From assembly GCF_040537815.1 (NCBI RefSeq), contig NZ_JBEWSZ010000008.1:62001-126000 (forward strand): DNA of 64,000 nucleotides, given 5' to 3'. Made by a program: the position numbers and the translations under genes. This DNA comes from Mesorhizobium shangrilense. Lineage in GTDB: Bacteria > Pseudomonadota > Alphaproteobacteria > Rhizobiales > Rhizobiaceae. Shown here piece after piece: positions 44,467 through 51,560 of the stretch. The notes beneath the pieces are model-generated. The model saw only the letters and a program-made list of their open reading frames with translations, was not told the origin of the DNA and ran no database searches. The stretch's first letter is position 1, and every line of letters begins with the position of its first letter.

Positions 44467-44546
44467 TAGACAGCAGCAAGGCACACCAGGCGGTGGAGAT
44501 GATGCAGCAAGCCTCGCCTTGCTCACGCAGGGCGAGGCGTCGTCGG

Positions 44547-44744
44547 TCAGTGTGGTCGATTGTCGTTGTCGGCCTTGCGATCGAAGTCGACTCGGTAGCT
44601 GACTTCCAGTTTGGCGAGGAGCGGAAGCGAGAAGGCGACGGAGATTCTCAGCTGGCCCTTATGGGACAGCTTGGCGATTTGCCGATTGATGTAGTGGCGA
44701 AGACGGCGACCGGTTTTCTGGCAGAAGCTTACGAGCGTTTTCAT
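44547..44744 (-). CDS. small basic protein
   Basis: ATG 44744 follows GGAGGATCTACC. The 65-residue product (MKTLVSFCQKTGRRLRHYIN, then LRISVAFSLPLLAKLEVSYR) is basic at the N-terminus and contains a short hydrophobic stretch. It ends RKADNDNRPH. It may associate with membrane or nucleic acid. No family recognised. A long branched hairpin (44790-44887) lies in its leader. Confidence 0.55.
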   Translation of the reverse strand: MKTLVSFCQKTGRRLRHYINRQIAKLSHKGQLRISVAFSLPLLAKLEVSYRVDFDRKADNDNRPH

Positions 44745-44789
44745 GAGGTAGATCCTCCAAAGTGGTTGTGCGCAATCGCGTAGCTCGAA

Positions 44790-44887
44790 GACCGCTGGAA
44801 CGGCCAAGCAGCACCGCGCAGCGGTCGGAACGGAGCGCTGCGGAGAGGAGAACCCGTAGGGTTGCGCTTGGCCGTTCCAGCGGTATC
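44790..44887. repeat. long inverted repeat in leader of the 44547-44744 gene
   Basis: Perfect 19-base arms (ACCGCTGGAACGGCCAAGC and its complement) enclose about 60 GC-rich bases that can fold further. It lies 45 bases upstream of the start at 44744. The design, a long outer stem with a structured loop in front of a small gene, is the same as in leader copies A-C, though the sequence differs. Confidence 0.65.
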
Positions 44888-45088
44888 GTGCGCAGCGTTA
44901 GGATTGCGAACTGCCATTTCGGAGATGCCGGGGGAACCGCGGGCTTCGTAGCCCAAGTGGCCTGCCGCTACATCAATCGGTAAATTGCCATCGGCCGCCA
45001 GGTCGATCTCCGTCGCCCTGTTACTGTAGTGGGCGGGAACGAAGCCATTGTCGTTTGACGGGGACAACGACAACAAGCCGCAATGACC

Positions 45089-45115
45089 GGCAGCCCCGTG
45101 AATACGGGGCTTTGC
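45089..45115 (+). terminator. weak hairpin near the end of the Fic gene
   Basis: Stem GCCCCGT/ACGGGGC with a 4-base loop and a short T run (TTTGCT) on the plus strand. It sits just past the Fic stop and may protect or end transcripts. Confidence 0.45.
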
Positions 45116-45121
45116 TAGGAA

Positions 45122-46108
45122 TCAGCGGGAGCGGTCGCGGTCAGACAATTTCGGAGGCGCGAGCTTGACCGTTTTGGCAGGTATTTTGTCCTGAGCGCGC
45201 TGCGATTTGTCATCGCTTCGATCTTTCTCGTCGCCACGATCTGACTTGCTTCTGGCAGTGATGGCGTGCTCGATGGAGACGTTGACGCGATCATTGGATT
45301 GCGGCGTCTTGGCGAAGTTTTTCACGTCGAAGGCGTGGACGCCGCGAGCATTGGCGACAAGTGCGGTGTTGTAGCTGACGGTTAGGACCTGCCCCTTGAG
45401 TTCGTCACCCTGTTTGGGGAACTGGATCTCGGGCTTGCCCATCATCCTAAGCGCCTGCGCGGTCATGCTGGTGATGCGTCCGAGTTCGGGGTGGTTGCGC
45501 TCTTTGTTGATCTGGTGAGCCTGCAGAACGCGTTTCGCAAAGTCCTTGCCATCGCCAACGGTGGCCTTGGCCAGGAAATCACGCGTTTCGCTCGCAGCCG
45601 GCCACATTGTTTCGCGGTCGAGTTCGAAACCGCGCTCCTTGGCGAACTGGTGCATGAATACGCCGATTGTGCGGGTATTGCCTTCTCGAAAGGGGTGAGC
45701 CTGCCAGACGTTGCTGATCAGCTTGGTAAACTGAGCCGCGGATTGAGCCTTGTTGTTGTCGTCCCAGCGTAACCTGCCGAGATCCTTTGTGTCGCGATCG
45801 AGCAGCTGCTTCATGTCCTTGTGATCACCATAGACGACCGAATGGCCGCCGAGGACCGCTTCTGGCTTTGACATGTTGTAGATGCGCTGTTGCCCGGCCC
45901 AGGGATAGACATCGGCGAAGATTCGGCGATGAACTTCCATAAGGTGTTCGGTATCGAAATTGCCCTTCACCGGGTTCTTCGCTAGATCGCGGAGAGCTTT
46001 CTTCGTGGTGACCTGCTCACGCAGATCAAGCGTATCCTGATCGCGCGCACCGAATTTGTTGATCAGTACCGATGTGCCGGGATAGCAATAGGGGTCTTGA
46101 TCAGACAT
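45122..46108 (-). CDS. Fic-domain protein with relaxase-like C-terminal export tail
   Basis: The 328-residue protein (ATG 46108, MSDQDPYCYPGTSVLINKFG) has a Fic domain with motif HPFREGNTRT at about residues 138-147. Most Fic enzymes transfer AMP from ATP to target proteins; the motif His, Phe, Glu, Gly-Asn and final Arg are kept. An OB-like segment follows (LKGQVLTVSYNTALVANARG). The layout Fic-OB resembles Bartonella Bep/VbhT proteins, but no BID domain is present. Instead a charged linker ends AKTVKLAPPKLSDRDRSR, 13 of 18 residues identical to the relaxase tail. This suggests export by the same T4SS. No neighbour shows the [S/T]xxxE[G/N] antitoxin motif. Confidence 0.88.
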   Translation of the reverse strand: MSDQDPYCYPGTSVLINKFGARDQDTLDLREQVTTKKALRDLAKNPVKGNFDTEHLMEVHRRIFADVYPWAGQQRIYNMSKPEAVLGGHSVVYGDHKDMKQLLDRDTKDLGRLRWDDNNKAQSAAQFTKLISNVWQAHPFREGNTRTIGVFMHQFAKERGFELDRETMWPAASETRDFLAKATVGDGKDFAKRVLQAHQINKERNHPELGRITSMTAQALRMMGKPEIQFPKQGDELKGQVLTVSYNTALVANARGVHAFDVKNFAKTPQSNDRVNVSIEHAITARSKSDRGDEKDRSDDKSQRAQDKIPAKTVKLAPPKLSDRDRSR

Positions 46109-46208
46109 GGTCACCGAATAACCAAACTAGAACAATCAGATGCGATTTGAATCGCCTCGCGTCCCCCGGTCAACAGCCGGGGATCTGCTCGAAATTCTGG
46201 TCGGGAAA

Positions 46209-46232
46209 AGAAAAACGGCCGATCAGGCCGCT
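46209..46232 (-). terminator. terminator overlapping the stop of the 46223-46582 gene
   Basis: Leftward: CGGCC TGAT CGGCCG followed by TTTTTCTTTT. The stop codon at 46223-46225 lies in the loop. It separates the upstream gene from fic, so fic probably has its own promoter in the 100 bases at 46109-46208. Confidence 0.8.
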
Positions 46233-46582
46233 TTTGATCGTTTGTAAGCGAGGTAGCGATCGCCGACGGTGAAGGCCTCGTCCATGGTCAGGACGCCGTG
46301 CTCCTCGAGCGCGGAGAGGAATTCCTCGAACGGACCGAGTTCGTTGCCAGAGCCGCGCATGATGGCGAGGCTGCCGTGATCGTCGTCATCGAGCATAGCC
46401 TGACGATGACGCGAAAACACGTCGAGGTCGCCGGTCTGGAAGAAGGCATTGATCACCATGTCGGCTTGTTCGCGCGTGGTGATGATGTCGGGAACATTGT
46501 CGAGCATGGCACCTCTCTTTCGGCGTTCAATATAGACATTTCTGCCATGAATTTCAACGTTTTGCAGCCTGTTGACGGACAT
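46223..46582 (-). CDS. hypothetical protein upstream of fic
   Basis: ATG 46582 follows AAAGGAGTG. The 119-residue acidic protein (MSVNRLQNVEIHGRNVYIER, then ITTREQADMVINAFFQTGDL and ALEEHGVLTMDEAFTVGDRY) has no membrane part. Its position just upstream of fic raised the question of an antitoxin, but it lacks [S/T]xxxE[G/N] and a terminator separates the genes. Unrecognised family. Confidence 0.6.
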   Translation of the reverse strand: MSVNRLQNVEIHGRNVYIERRKRGAMLDNVPDIITTREQADMVINAFFQTGDLDVFSRHRQAMLDDDDHGSLAIMRGSGNELGPFEEFLSALEEHGVLTMDEAFTVGDRYLAYKRSKAA

Positions 46583-46623
46583 TGCGAGCACTCCTTTCGG
46601 TTGTTTGAGGGGCACCGACGCAG

Positions 46624-46652
46624 AAAGCCCCGCCCTTGCGGGCGGGGTTTTC
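46624..46652 (-). terminator. terminator of the DUF736 gene
   Basis: An 8-bp stem (CCCCGCCC/GGGCGGGG) with a 4-base loop lies between A-rich and T-rich flanks. It is 14 bases after the DUF736 stop and works in the leftward sense, possibly in both. Confidence 0.7.
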
Positions 46653-46665
46653 CAAAGCGCGCCGA

Positions 46666-46992
46666 TTAGTTGGCCGGCGGGTTCCAGATCATGACAAATT
46701 CGCCTTCCTTGCCGCCGGGGGCCGGTGCGATGTTGGCGTAGAGGGTACCGAACTCGGGGGCGCGGAGCGAGACGGAGATGTATTCGGCTCCGGTGCGCTG
46801 CGAGGTGCGAACCCAGGCTGCGCCGAGTTCGAAGCCGTTGCGGGATGCGACCACGCGGTAGTCGGGTTCCTGGCTTTCGTTGCTGCTCTTGACGTTTTCG
46901 ACGATCGAGATCGGGCAGCGGATCGCGAGGGTGGCGAGGGTGCCGGTGAAGCCTTTTTCGTTGGCAGTGAGGCGAGCGATGGTGGCGGACAT
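46666..46992 (-). CDS. DUF736 family protein
   Basis: ATG 46992 follows AAGGAGAACC. The 108-residue product has the DUF736 pattern: MSATIARLTANEKGFTGTLA with the repeated GxLxTL, PDYRVVASRNGFELGAAWVR and YISVSLRAPEFGTLYANI. DUF736 proteins are small and abundant on rhizobial plasmids and conjugative elements; their function is unknown. It has its own leader hairpin (47105-47190) and terminator, so it is monocistronic. Confidence 0.88.
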   Translation of the reverse strand: MSATIARLTANEKGFTGTLATLAIRCPISIVENVKSSNESQEPDYRVVASRNGFELGAAWVRTSQRTGAEYISVSLRAPEFGTLYANIAPAPGGKEGEFVMIWNPPAN

Positions 46993-47104
46993 TGCGGTTC
47001 TCCTTAGCTGATCGGGATCATTCCCGTGAACGCCCCATGACAAAGCGCCAGACGGCGGACTGGTCACGACGGGATTTATCCCGGAGCTCGACCCATGCCT
47101 GTGC

Positions 47105-47190
47105 CAGCGGGGGAGGGGGATCACCCACCCGAAGGGCGGCGCGCCGGCGCGCCGTGATCGCGTAGCGATTATGGGGAACCCCCCGCTGGC
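47105..47190 (-). ncRNA. leader hairpin of the DUF736 gene
   Basis: Arms CCAGCGGGGG (47105-47114) and CCCCCCGCTGG (47180-47190) enclose a loop with the further dyad GATCAC…GTGATC. The CCCCCGCT box recalls leader copies A-C. It lies about 115 bases upstream of the DUF736 start. Confidence 0.5.
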
Positions 47191-47688
47191 TTGCCCTTTA
47201 GGGTCAGGCGTGGGTTGACCCGGCCGACGGCGGCGGTTCGAATAAGGGGCGTCACTGGGGATGAATTCGGATTAGACACGGAGAACGTTGTCTCCGTTCC
47301 TCGTGTTTGCCTCTCAACGGAAGGGCCGTAGGACCGGCTTTCGCCGATCTCAGGCAGCGGCCGGTGTGGGGCCAACGCACCATGCAGCAGCGCGGGCACA
47401 GGCGACAGTTCGAAGAGTTTCGCATTCGTGCGCGATCGATCTGCGCGACTGTGTCTGCCTTCGCCCCTGCGCCGGCTCGCAGGATCCTGCTCATTCCGTG
47501 TTTCCCGTGAATCAGCCTCGCCAGCATCGTTGCGACGGCCATGGCGTGAGGCTAGCGGCGAAGTCACCTCGATCTGGAATCCATGCGACTGCCGGTCAGC
47601 CCGCTTGAACCCTTTTGGCCACAAGGGCGGGCTTGCTGAACCATGACCTCAAACGCCCGAATTGTATCGTACCAGACAATTTGGCCTC
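47191..47688. other. non-coding stretch between divergent genes
   Basis: About 500 bases separate the leftward DUF736 gene from the rightward SprT-like gene. Open frames on both strands are compositionally odd (arginine-rich) and have no ribosome sites. It should contain two promoters; none is obvious. Confidence 0.4.
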
Positions 47689-48285
47689 ATGATGAAGATC
47701 AATCCGACGAAGAAACCCTATAGCGGGCTCGATCATGCCTATGCGGTGTTCAATGCGGAATTGTTTGGGGACGAGTTGCCGTCGTACCTCATAAGCATCC
47801 AGCGTGTGAAAAAGGCCTACGGCTATTTCGCTGGCGGTCGTTTCGGCTCGAAGGACGGCGCGTTCGTGACCGACGAAATTGCGCTGAACCCCTCGCATTT
47901 CAGCGTCCGCCCGACAGAACAGACCCTTTCGACGCTCGTGCATGAGATGGTGCATCTGTGGCAGCACCATTTCGGCAAGCCGTCGCGCGGCGGCTATCAC
48001 AACCGCGAATGGGCGGAGAAAATGCATTCCGTGGGGCTCGCTCCGTCATCGACGGGAGAGCCTGGCGGCAACGAGACCGGACAGCGTGTCACGCACTCAT
48101 TGCTCAGTGAGGACCATTCCAGACCGTTTATGCCAAGCTGGAGAAGGAAGGCTTCGACGCGCTCTATGTCGAGTTGGGGACGACGCGAAAAAGCAGGCGG
48201 CGCGTCGCAAGAAGGCGGCGAGCAAGACATGCTATAGCTGCCCGGCATGCGGACTGAATGCGTGGGCGATCCGAACGAGATCGTC
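47689..48285 (+). pseudogene. SprT-like zinc metalloprotease, frameshifted
   Basis: The frame from 47689 reads MMKINPTKKPYSGLDHAYAV, a SprT-like core with active-site HEMVHLWQHHFG (HExxH) and YHNREWAEKMHSVGL. After ETGQRVTHSLL (near 48108) it shifts to FQTVYAKLEKEGFDALYVEL, and near 48172 to DDAKKQAARRKKAASKTCYS, then CPACGLNAWA with the zinc-ribbon cysteines. Two or more single-base shifts thus break an otherwise recognisable protein. The end of the zinc ribbon is lost where the sequence joins a truncated opposing gene near 48286. It is the only rightward gene of the 42-60 kb array. Confidence 0.8.
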
Positions 48286-48286
48286 C

Positions 48287-48478
48287 GCTCATCAGCTGAA
48301 CGGGGCGAGTTTTGAGGCGAATGCCGAGGATGGCGCAGATGGTCTCGAAATCATCATAGACGAATTCGAACCAGTCATGATCGAAGCCATTTTCCCTATA
48401 CCAGGCGCGCGCGTTTTCCTTGGCCGCGTCGGACAGTTCGTCGAGGCGATACACTGTGGTCTCGATGATATCAGGCAT
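48287..48478 (-). pseudogene. antitoxin-like protein, C-terminally truncated
   Basis: ATG 48478 overlaps the end of the upstream gene by eight bases and has a GGAGG site. It encodes MPDIIETTVYRLDELSDAAK, then ENARAWYRENGFDHDWFEFV and YDDFETICAILGIRLKTRPV. From memory, proteins with this N-terminus are about three times longer and are annotated as antitoxins of stability systems. At about 48287 the homology ends and the frame runs into the antisense of the SprT remnant. It is therefore a deletion junction that cut both genes. Confidence 0.6.
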
Positions 48479-48950
48479 TGGCTTTTCCTCCATGGCGGGG
48501 CACGAGCACGATCGAACGGGCTGCAACGTTGAAAACGAGTTTGTCCGGACTGGAGAGGTCGGCCTCGCAAGTGCCGTTGGCCTGCTCCAGGCAGTCATAG
48601 GCCATGCGCGCGATCGCATGAGGAATTGACAGTTCGAGGGGGACAGGGTCCGGCAATCCCCATTGAGGGATTGAGAGGGTGATGGGACCGTGGGGAAGCC
48701 GCGTCGACCGATCGTCGGTGATGAGCGCTATTTGCTCGATGCGACCGTCATCGTCGTCTCGGTCGACGGTGACGATAATGAGAGAGATGCGCGCTGCGGC
48801 GAGCGCTTCGAATAGTGCGGCGCGGTTTGGCAGGCGCATCTTGGCGGAGAGGACGCGATACGCGGCCAAATTTGCATCGTATCGGGCAAGCGCTTCGTCC
48901 AACGCGGTATCTCGCGCCGGCGCGCGCTGTAGCAGTGCTATCGCTGACAT
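48471..48950 (-). CDS. hypothetical protein, DUF6878-like
   Basis: The 159-residue protein starts at ATG 48950. Central features are ALFEALAAARISLIIVTVDR, then DDDDGRIEQIALITDD and IAR MAYDCLEQANGTCEAD. The layout (a sentence-like β strand, an acidic GRIE block, then a Cys-containing end) resembles DUF6878 proteins of plasmids. The role is unknown. It is translationally coupled to the truncated gene downstream. Confidence 0.6.
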   Translation of the reverse strand: MSAIALLQRAPARDTALDEALARYDANLAAYRVLSAKMRLPNRAALFEALAAARISLIIVTVDRDDDDGRIEQIALITDDRSTRLPHGPITLSIPQWGLPDPVPLELSIPHAIARMAYDCLEQANGTCEADLSSPDKLVFNVAARSIVLVPRHGGKANA

Positions 48951-48959
48951 GGGGCAGGC

Positions 48960-49050
48960 CTCCGGAGAGCCGGATGAAGGGGAATCGGCGGGCGCTCTCT
49001 TTCGACCGCGCCGGTCCGACCTCTTTCGGGCTGCCTCTTGCTCTCGATAT
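48960..49050 (-). promoter_or_regulatory. shared leader motif upstream of the DUF6878-like gene
   Basis: Positions 49031-49044 (CTGCCTCTTGCTCT on the plus strand) and 49020-49029 (CCTCTTTCGG) recur as 53781-53794 and 53750-53759 in front of the ParB-like gene. A short dyad (GACCG…CGGTC) lies next to them. The shared boxes suggest common control of these genes. Confidence 0.5.
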
Positions 49051-49122
49051 CGCGTGGGGAGGGGAGGGCGCCGTCAGGCGGCCGTTTCGTCGGGCGTAAC
49101 GCCCGACCTGGAATGGGTGGCT

Positions 49123-49375
49123 TCAAGCCAAGCGACCATGTGGGAGCCATCTTTCGATGGGCCGTAGGCGGTTACGACCAATCCATGCCTCAAGCTCCCG
49201 GTTGAGCCCGATCCGCTCGTTGCGGAAAATCTTGCCAAGCATCAGCTTGCAACCAGACTCGCTCGCAGCGTTCATCAGCTGAAGCGAGTTCTGTGACGCC
49301 GATTGCGTTGGGAAGGCCGTGCTCGCCGGCAAAGCCGGAGAGAATGGCGGCGATTTTTCTGTAAACGACGCTCAT
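49123..49375 (-). pseudogene. hypothetical gene, frameshifted
   Basis: ATG 49375 (site GGAGGCC) starts MSVVYRKIAAILSGFAGEHG, then LPNAIGVTE. The frame must shift by one base near 49290 to continue LQLMNAASESGCKLMLGKIF, then NRELEAWIGRNRLRPIERWL. Together they give a protein of about 83 residues. The family is not recognised. Confidence 0.5.
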
Positions 49376-49691
49376 GGTCGGCCTCCGGTCCATCGCCCGT
49401 CGTCGATTTCTTGCGAGACGAGATCGTGAGCCTTGAACAAGATGTCGGAGCCGCTTATCGAAATATGGGGGAAGAAGCGGGCGTTGACCCCATGGAGGCA
49501 CCAGTCTGCGTAGTAGCAGTAGGATCGCGCCGACATGACAAAGGCGAGCAGGTCGATGGCCCAATGGGTTTGGGCTCGACGACAACGGTGACGCCGTTGC
49601 GGGTCTCTTTCCAGGGCAACGAGCGTTCGGTTGGCGGCTGTTGCCGGTCGAGGGCAAAAATCTCTTCGATGCCTGCTCGATGGCGGGGCAT
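49372..49691 (-). pseudogene. hypothetical gene, frameshifted
   Basis: The first part (HRAGIEEIFALDRQQPPTER, then ETRNGVTVVVEPKP) and the second (WAIDLLAFVMSARSYCYYAD, then ISISGSDILFKAHDLVSQEI) lie in different frames. One base near 49575 would join them to a protein of about 105 residues. The start at 49691 lacks a clear ribosome site. The stop overlaps the start of the next gene. Function unknown. Confidence 0.45.
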
Positions 49692-49726
49692 CCGGAATGA
49701 AGTGGGAAAGGGGCTTCAACCGCTGA

Positions 49727-50061
49727 TCATGACGATGTTTGGCAGGGTTCGTTGATGCCGAGGCGTGCACGCAGGCGATTGATCGCGTCAGTCTGGCGTT
49801 CGATCTTGCGTCGCAAGGCTTCGACTTCGCTGCGTCGACCTTCGAAGATCGTGGCGATGCAATCGCGATAGTGCCGCTCATCGGCCGGGGTCCAGGTGGA
49901 AGCATGGCGACCGTACTGGCGGACTTTTTTCCGGTCCCTGATCGTCATGCGTTCGGCGGCGCAGAGTATCTGGCGATCGATGATCTTCAGATGCCGGAGT
50001 TGATACGGCAGGCCTCTTCCATGCGCAGGAGTTCGCTCTTGGCGTCCTGATAGGCGATCAT
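49727..50061 (-). pseudogene. hypothetical helical protein gene, frameshifted
   Basis: ATG 50061 reads MIAYQDAKSELLRMEEA. After one missing base near 50018 it continues LPYQLRHLKIIDRQILCAAE, then TIRDRKKVRQYGRHASTWTP and RKIERQTDAINRLRARLG. The second frame alone is open from 49948 to 49727. The product would be about 111 residues, basic, with a coiled-coil end, possibly DNA-binding. No family known to me. Confidence 0.45.
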
Positions 50062-50073
50062 GGCGGCGCTCCT

Positions 50074-50442
50074 TCAGGCGTCAGGGCCGGAATTGAGCGG
50101 CGTGGGCGGCATGTGGTGGATTTCAGCGCCTGCGCGTCGGTAGGCATCCATCACGTGATAGAGCGGAACGAAGGAGAGGCTGTTCCAGGGCGCGGGATCG
50201 GGGGCGCGACCGACGGCAATCATAGGCCCGTTGCAGGCAAGTTTCGCGACGACGCCGAAATCGAGTTTGCGGCTGTCATAGACGGGCAGCCCTGCGGCGA
50301 TGGCTTCGGCCTTGACGGTGTCGCAATCATAGCCGCTGAGCCAGCCGAGGCCGTAGTGAAGGGAGAAGCCGCCGCGGCCGATCGACAAGTGTCCGCCTTC
50401 GGTGGCAAGGGCTTTCTGGATATAGGGGGTATAGTCGGTCAT
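50074..50442 (-). CDS. hypothetical protein
   Basis: The 122-residue product starts at ATG 50442 (MTDYTPYIQKALATEGGHLS). It is a compact soluble protein with FSLHYGLGWLSGYDCDTVKA, then AGLPVYDSRKLDFG and AEIHHMPPTPLNSG. An upstream start at 50481 is possible. The neighbours are small leftward genes with similar spacing. The function is unknown. Confidence 0.6.
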   Translation of the reverse strand: MTDYTPYIQKALATEGGHLSIGRGGFSLHYGLGWLSGYDCDTVKAEAIAAGLPVYDSRKLDFGVVAKLACNGPMIAVGRAPDPAPWNSLSFVPLYHVMDAYRRAGAEIHHMPPTPLNSGPDA

Positions 50443-50568
50443 GGCTGCGTGCTCCGCGACGAGCGGCCGCGTGCCTGTCACGCGGTCTGAAGAACCGTCA
50501 CGGAAAAAAGGGCCCCCCTTTGAGCAGAAGGGCGGCCCTGTCGAACCGACGTCAGGAGCCCGTGAGGC

Positions 50569-50874
50569 TTATCGGACTATGCCGAGTTGTTCACCGATGC
50601 TCGGGGGTGTCGGTTTGCTCGATTCCTTGATCAGGGAAACGACGGCTTCGCGCGACAGTCCGGAAAGGTCATAGCCTTGTGCGCGCGCAGCGGTGACAAT
50701 GCTTTCCAGCGATGGAAACTCTTCGAGGAGTGTTCCAAGCCATAGTTCGCACATGTCCGTTTCCTCGTCGGGAAACGCCTGCAAGAAAAAGGTTCGCAAG
50801 GGCGGGTCATAGCCGATGACGGCTTCGGGATCGGACTTTCCGCCCTTGGTGACAGTAGCAATATGTCGGCTCAT
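50569..50874 (-). CDS. hypothetical protein
   Basis: ATG 50874 follows TTGGAGAGAGC. The 101-residue acidic protein (MSRHIATVTKGGKSDPEAVI, then FPDEETDMCELWLGTLLEEF and GYDLSGLSREAVVSLIKES) is soluble and helical at the end. It sits in the run of small genes between a hypothetical gene and the 50889 gene. No family recognised. Confidence 0.6.
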   Translation of the reverse strand: MSRHIATVTKGGKSDPEAVIGYDPPLRTFFLQAFPDEETDMCELWLGTLLEEFPSLESIVTAARAQGYDLSGLSREAVVSLIKESSKPTPPSIGEQLGIVR

Positions 50875-50888
50875 GCTCTCTCCAATCT

Positions 50889-51074
50889 CTAGTATTCGTA
50901 GGTTCGGGACCCGTCGGGCAGATCGCAAGCGATCTGGACGTGAAGCGTTTCCAGTTCGTCGGGTTCATAGTGCCGATCCCGCCAACCGATGGCTTCGCGC
51001 AATGTCGGGAAGGATGTTATATCTGTCTCGCCGATATATCCGGCGTTCTCGACGACAGTGTATTTGCGTTTCAT
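50889..51074 (-). CDS. small hypothetical protein
   Basis: The frame of 61 residues starts at ATG 51074 (MKRKYTVVENAGYIGETDIT) and ends VQIACDLPDGSRTYEY. It is a mixed α/β mini-protein without membrane segments. It lies 14 bases upstream of the 50874 start, in one transcription unit with the DUF3085 gene above it. Confidence 0.55.
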   Translation of the reverse strand: MKRKYTVVENAGYIGETDITSFPTLREAIGWRDRHYEPDELETLHVQIACDLPDGSRTYEY

Positions 51075-51099
51075 GGTTATGCTCCAACCAGGAAGCCGG

Positions 51100-51480
51100 T
51101 CAATGCCGGCGTTGTTCGGTGAAAACCGAAATCGTGGTTTCGGTGAACTCGAAGACAAGCGGGCTGTTGGCGGCAATGGCATCGCGCACGACAGCGGCGT
51201 CGATGAATTCGCAACCGTCATCACCGCCGAAGGTGGCCTGTTTGGCGGCCCACCACTGATCGAAGGGCATGGAGTCGGGATTGCACTCCAGGGCGTAGAC
51301 GACGATCTGCTTTTCATCGGTCGCCATGCCGTTATGCATGAGGTAGACGCCCTGATCGCCGACCAGCCAGAAGCCGGCTGGATCCTCGATACCCCATCGA
51401 GGACGCAGGCCCAAAGGCCAGCGGGATTCGGCTGCCGTGAGCAGTTCGCGCAATTTGTTCGCGGGGAAAGTCAGTCGCAT
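51100..51480 (-). CDS. DUF3085 family protein
   Basis: The 126-residue protein starts MRLTFPANKLRELLTAAESR and contains GFWLVGDQGVYLMHNGMATD, then FDQWWAAKQATFGGDDGCEF and IDAAVVRDAI. These blocks are characteristic of DUF3085 proteins, which occur in plasmid accessory arrays with ParB-like and ArdC genes. Function unknown. It follows the ParB-like gene by 80 bases in the same direction. Confidence 0.8.
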   Translation of the reverse strand: MRLTFPANKLRELLTAAESRWPLGLRPRWGIEDPAGFWLVGDQGVYLMHNGMATDEKQIVVYALECNPDSMPFDQWWAAKQATFGGDDGCEFIDAAVVRDAIAANSPLVFEFTETTISVFTEQRRH

Positions 51481-51560
51481 GATATTGCTCCGTTGCTGTT
51501 GATGCGAAAACGGCCCGGTGTGAGCCGGGCCGTTGTGACGATTGGGTGGGAGGCAAGCGG

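Noticed and set aside
46223..46582. VbhA-type antitoxin for the Fic protein
   Set aside because: The protein lacks the [S/T]xxxE[G/N] inhibitory motif, is twice the usual size, and a terminator separates it from fic.
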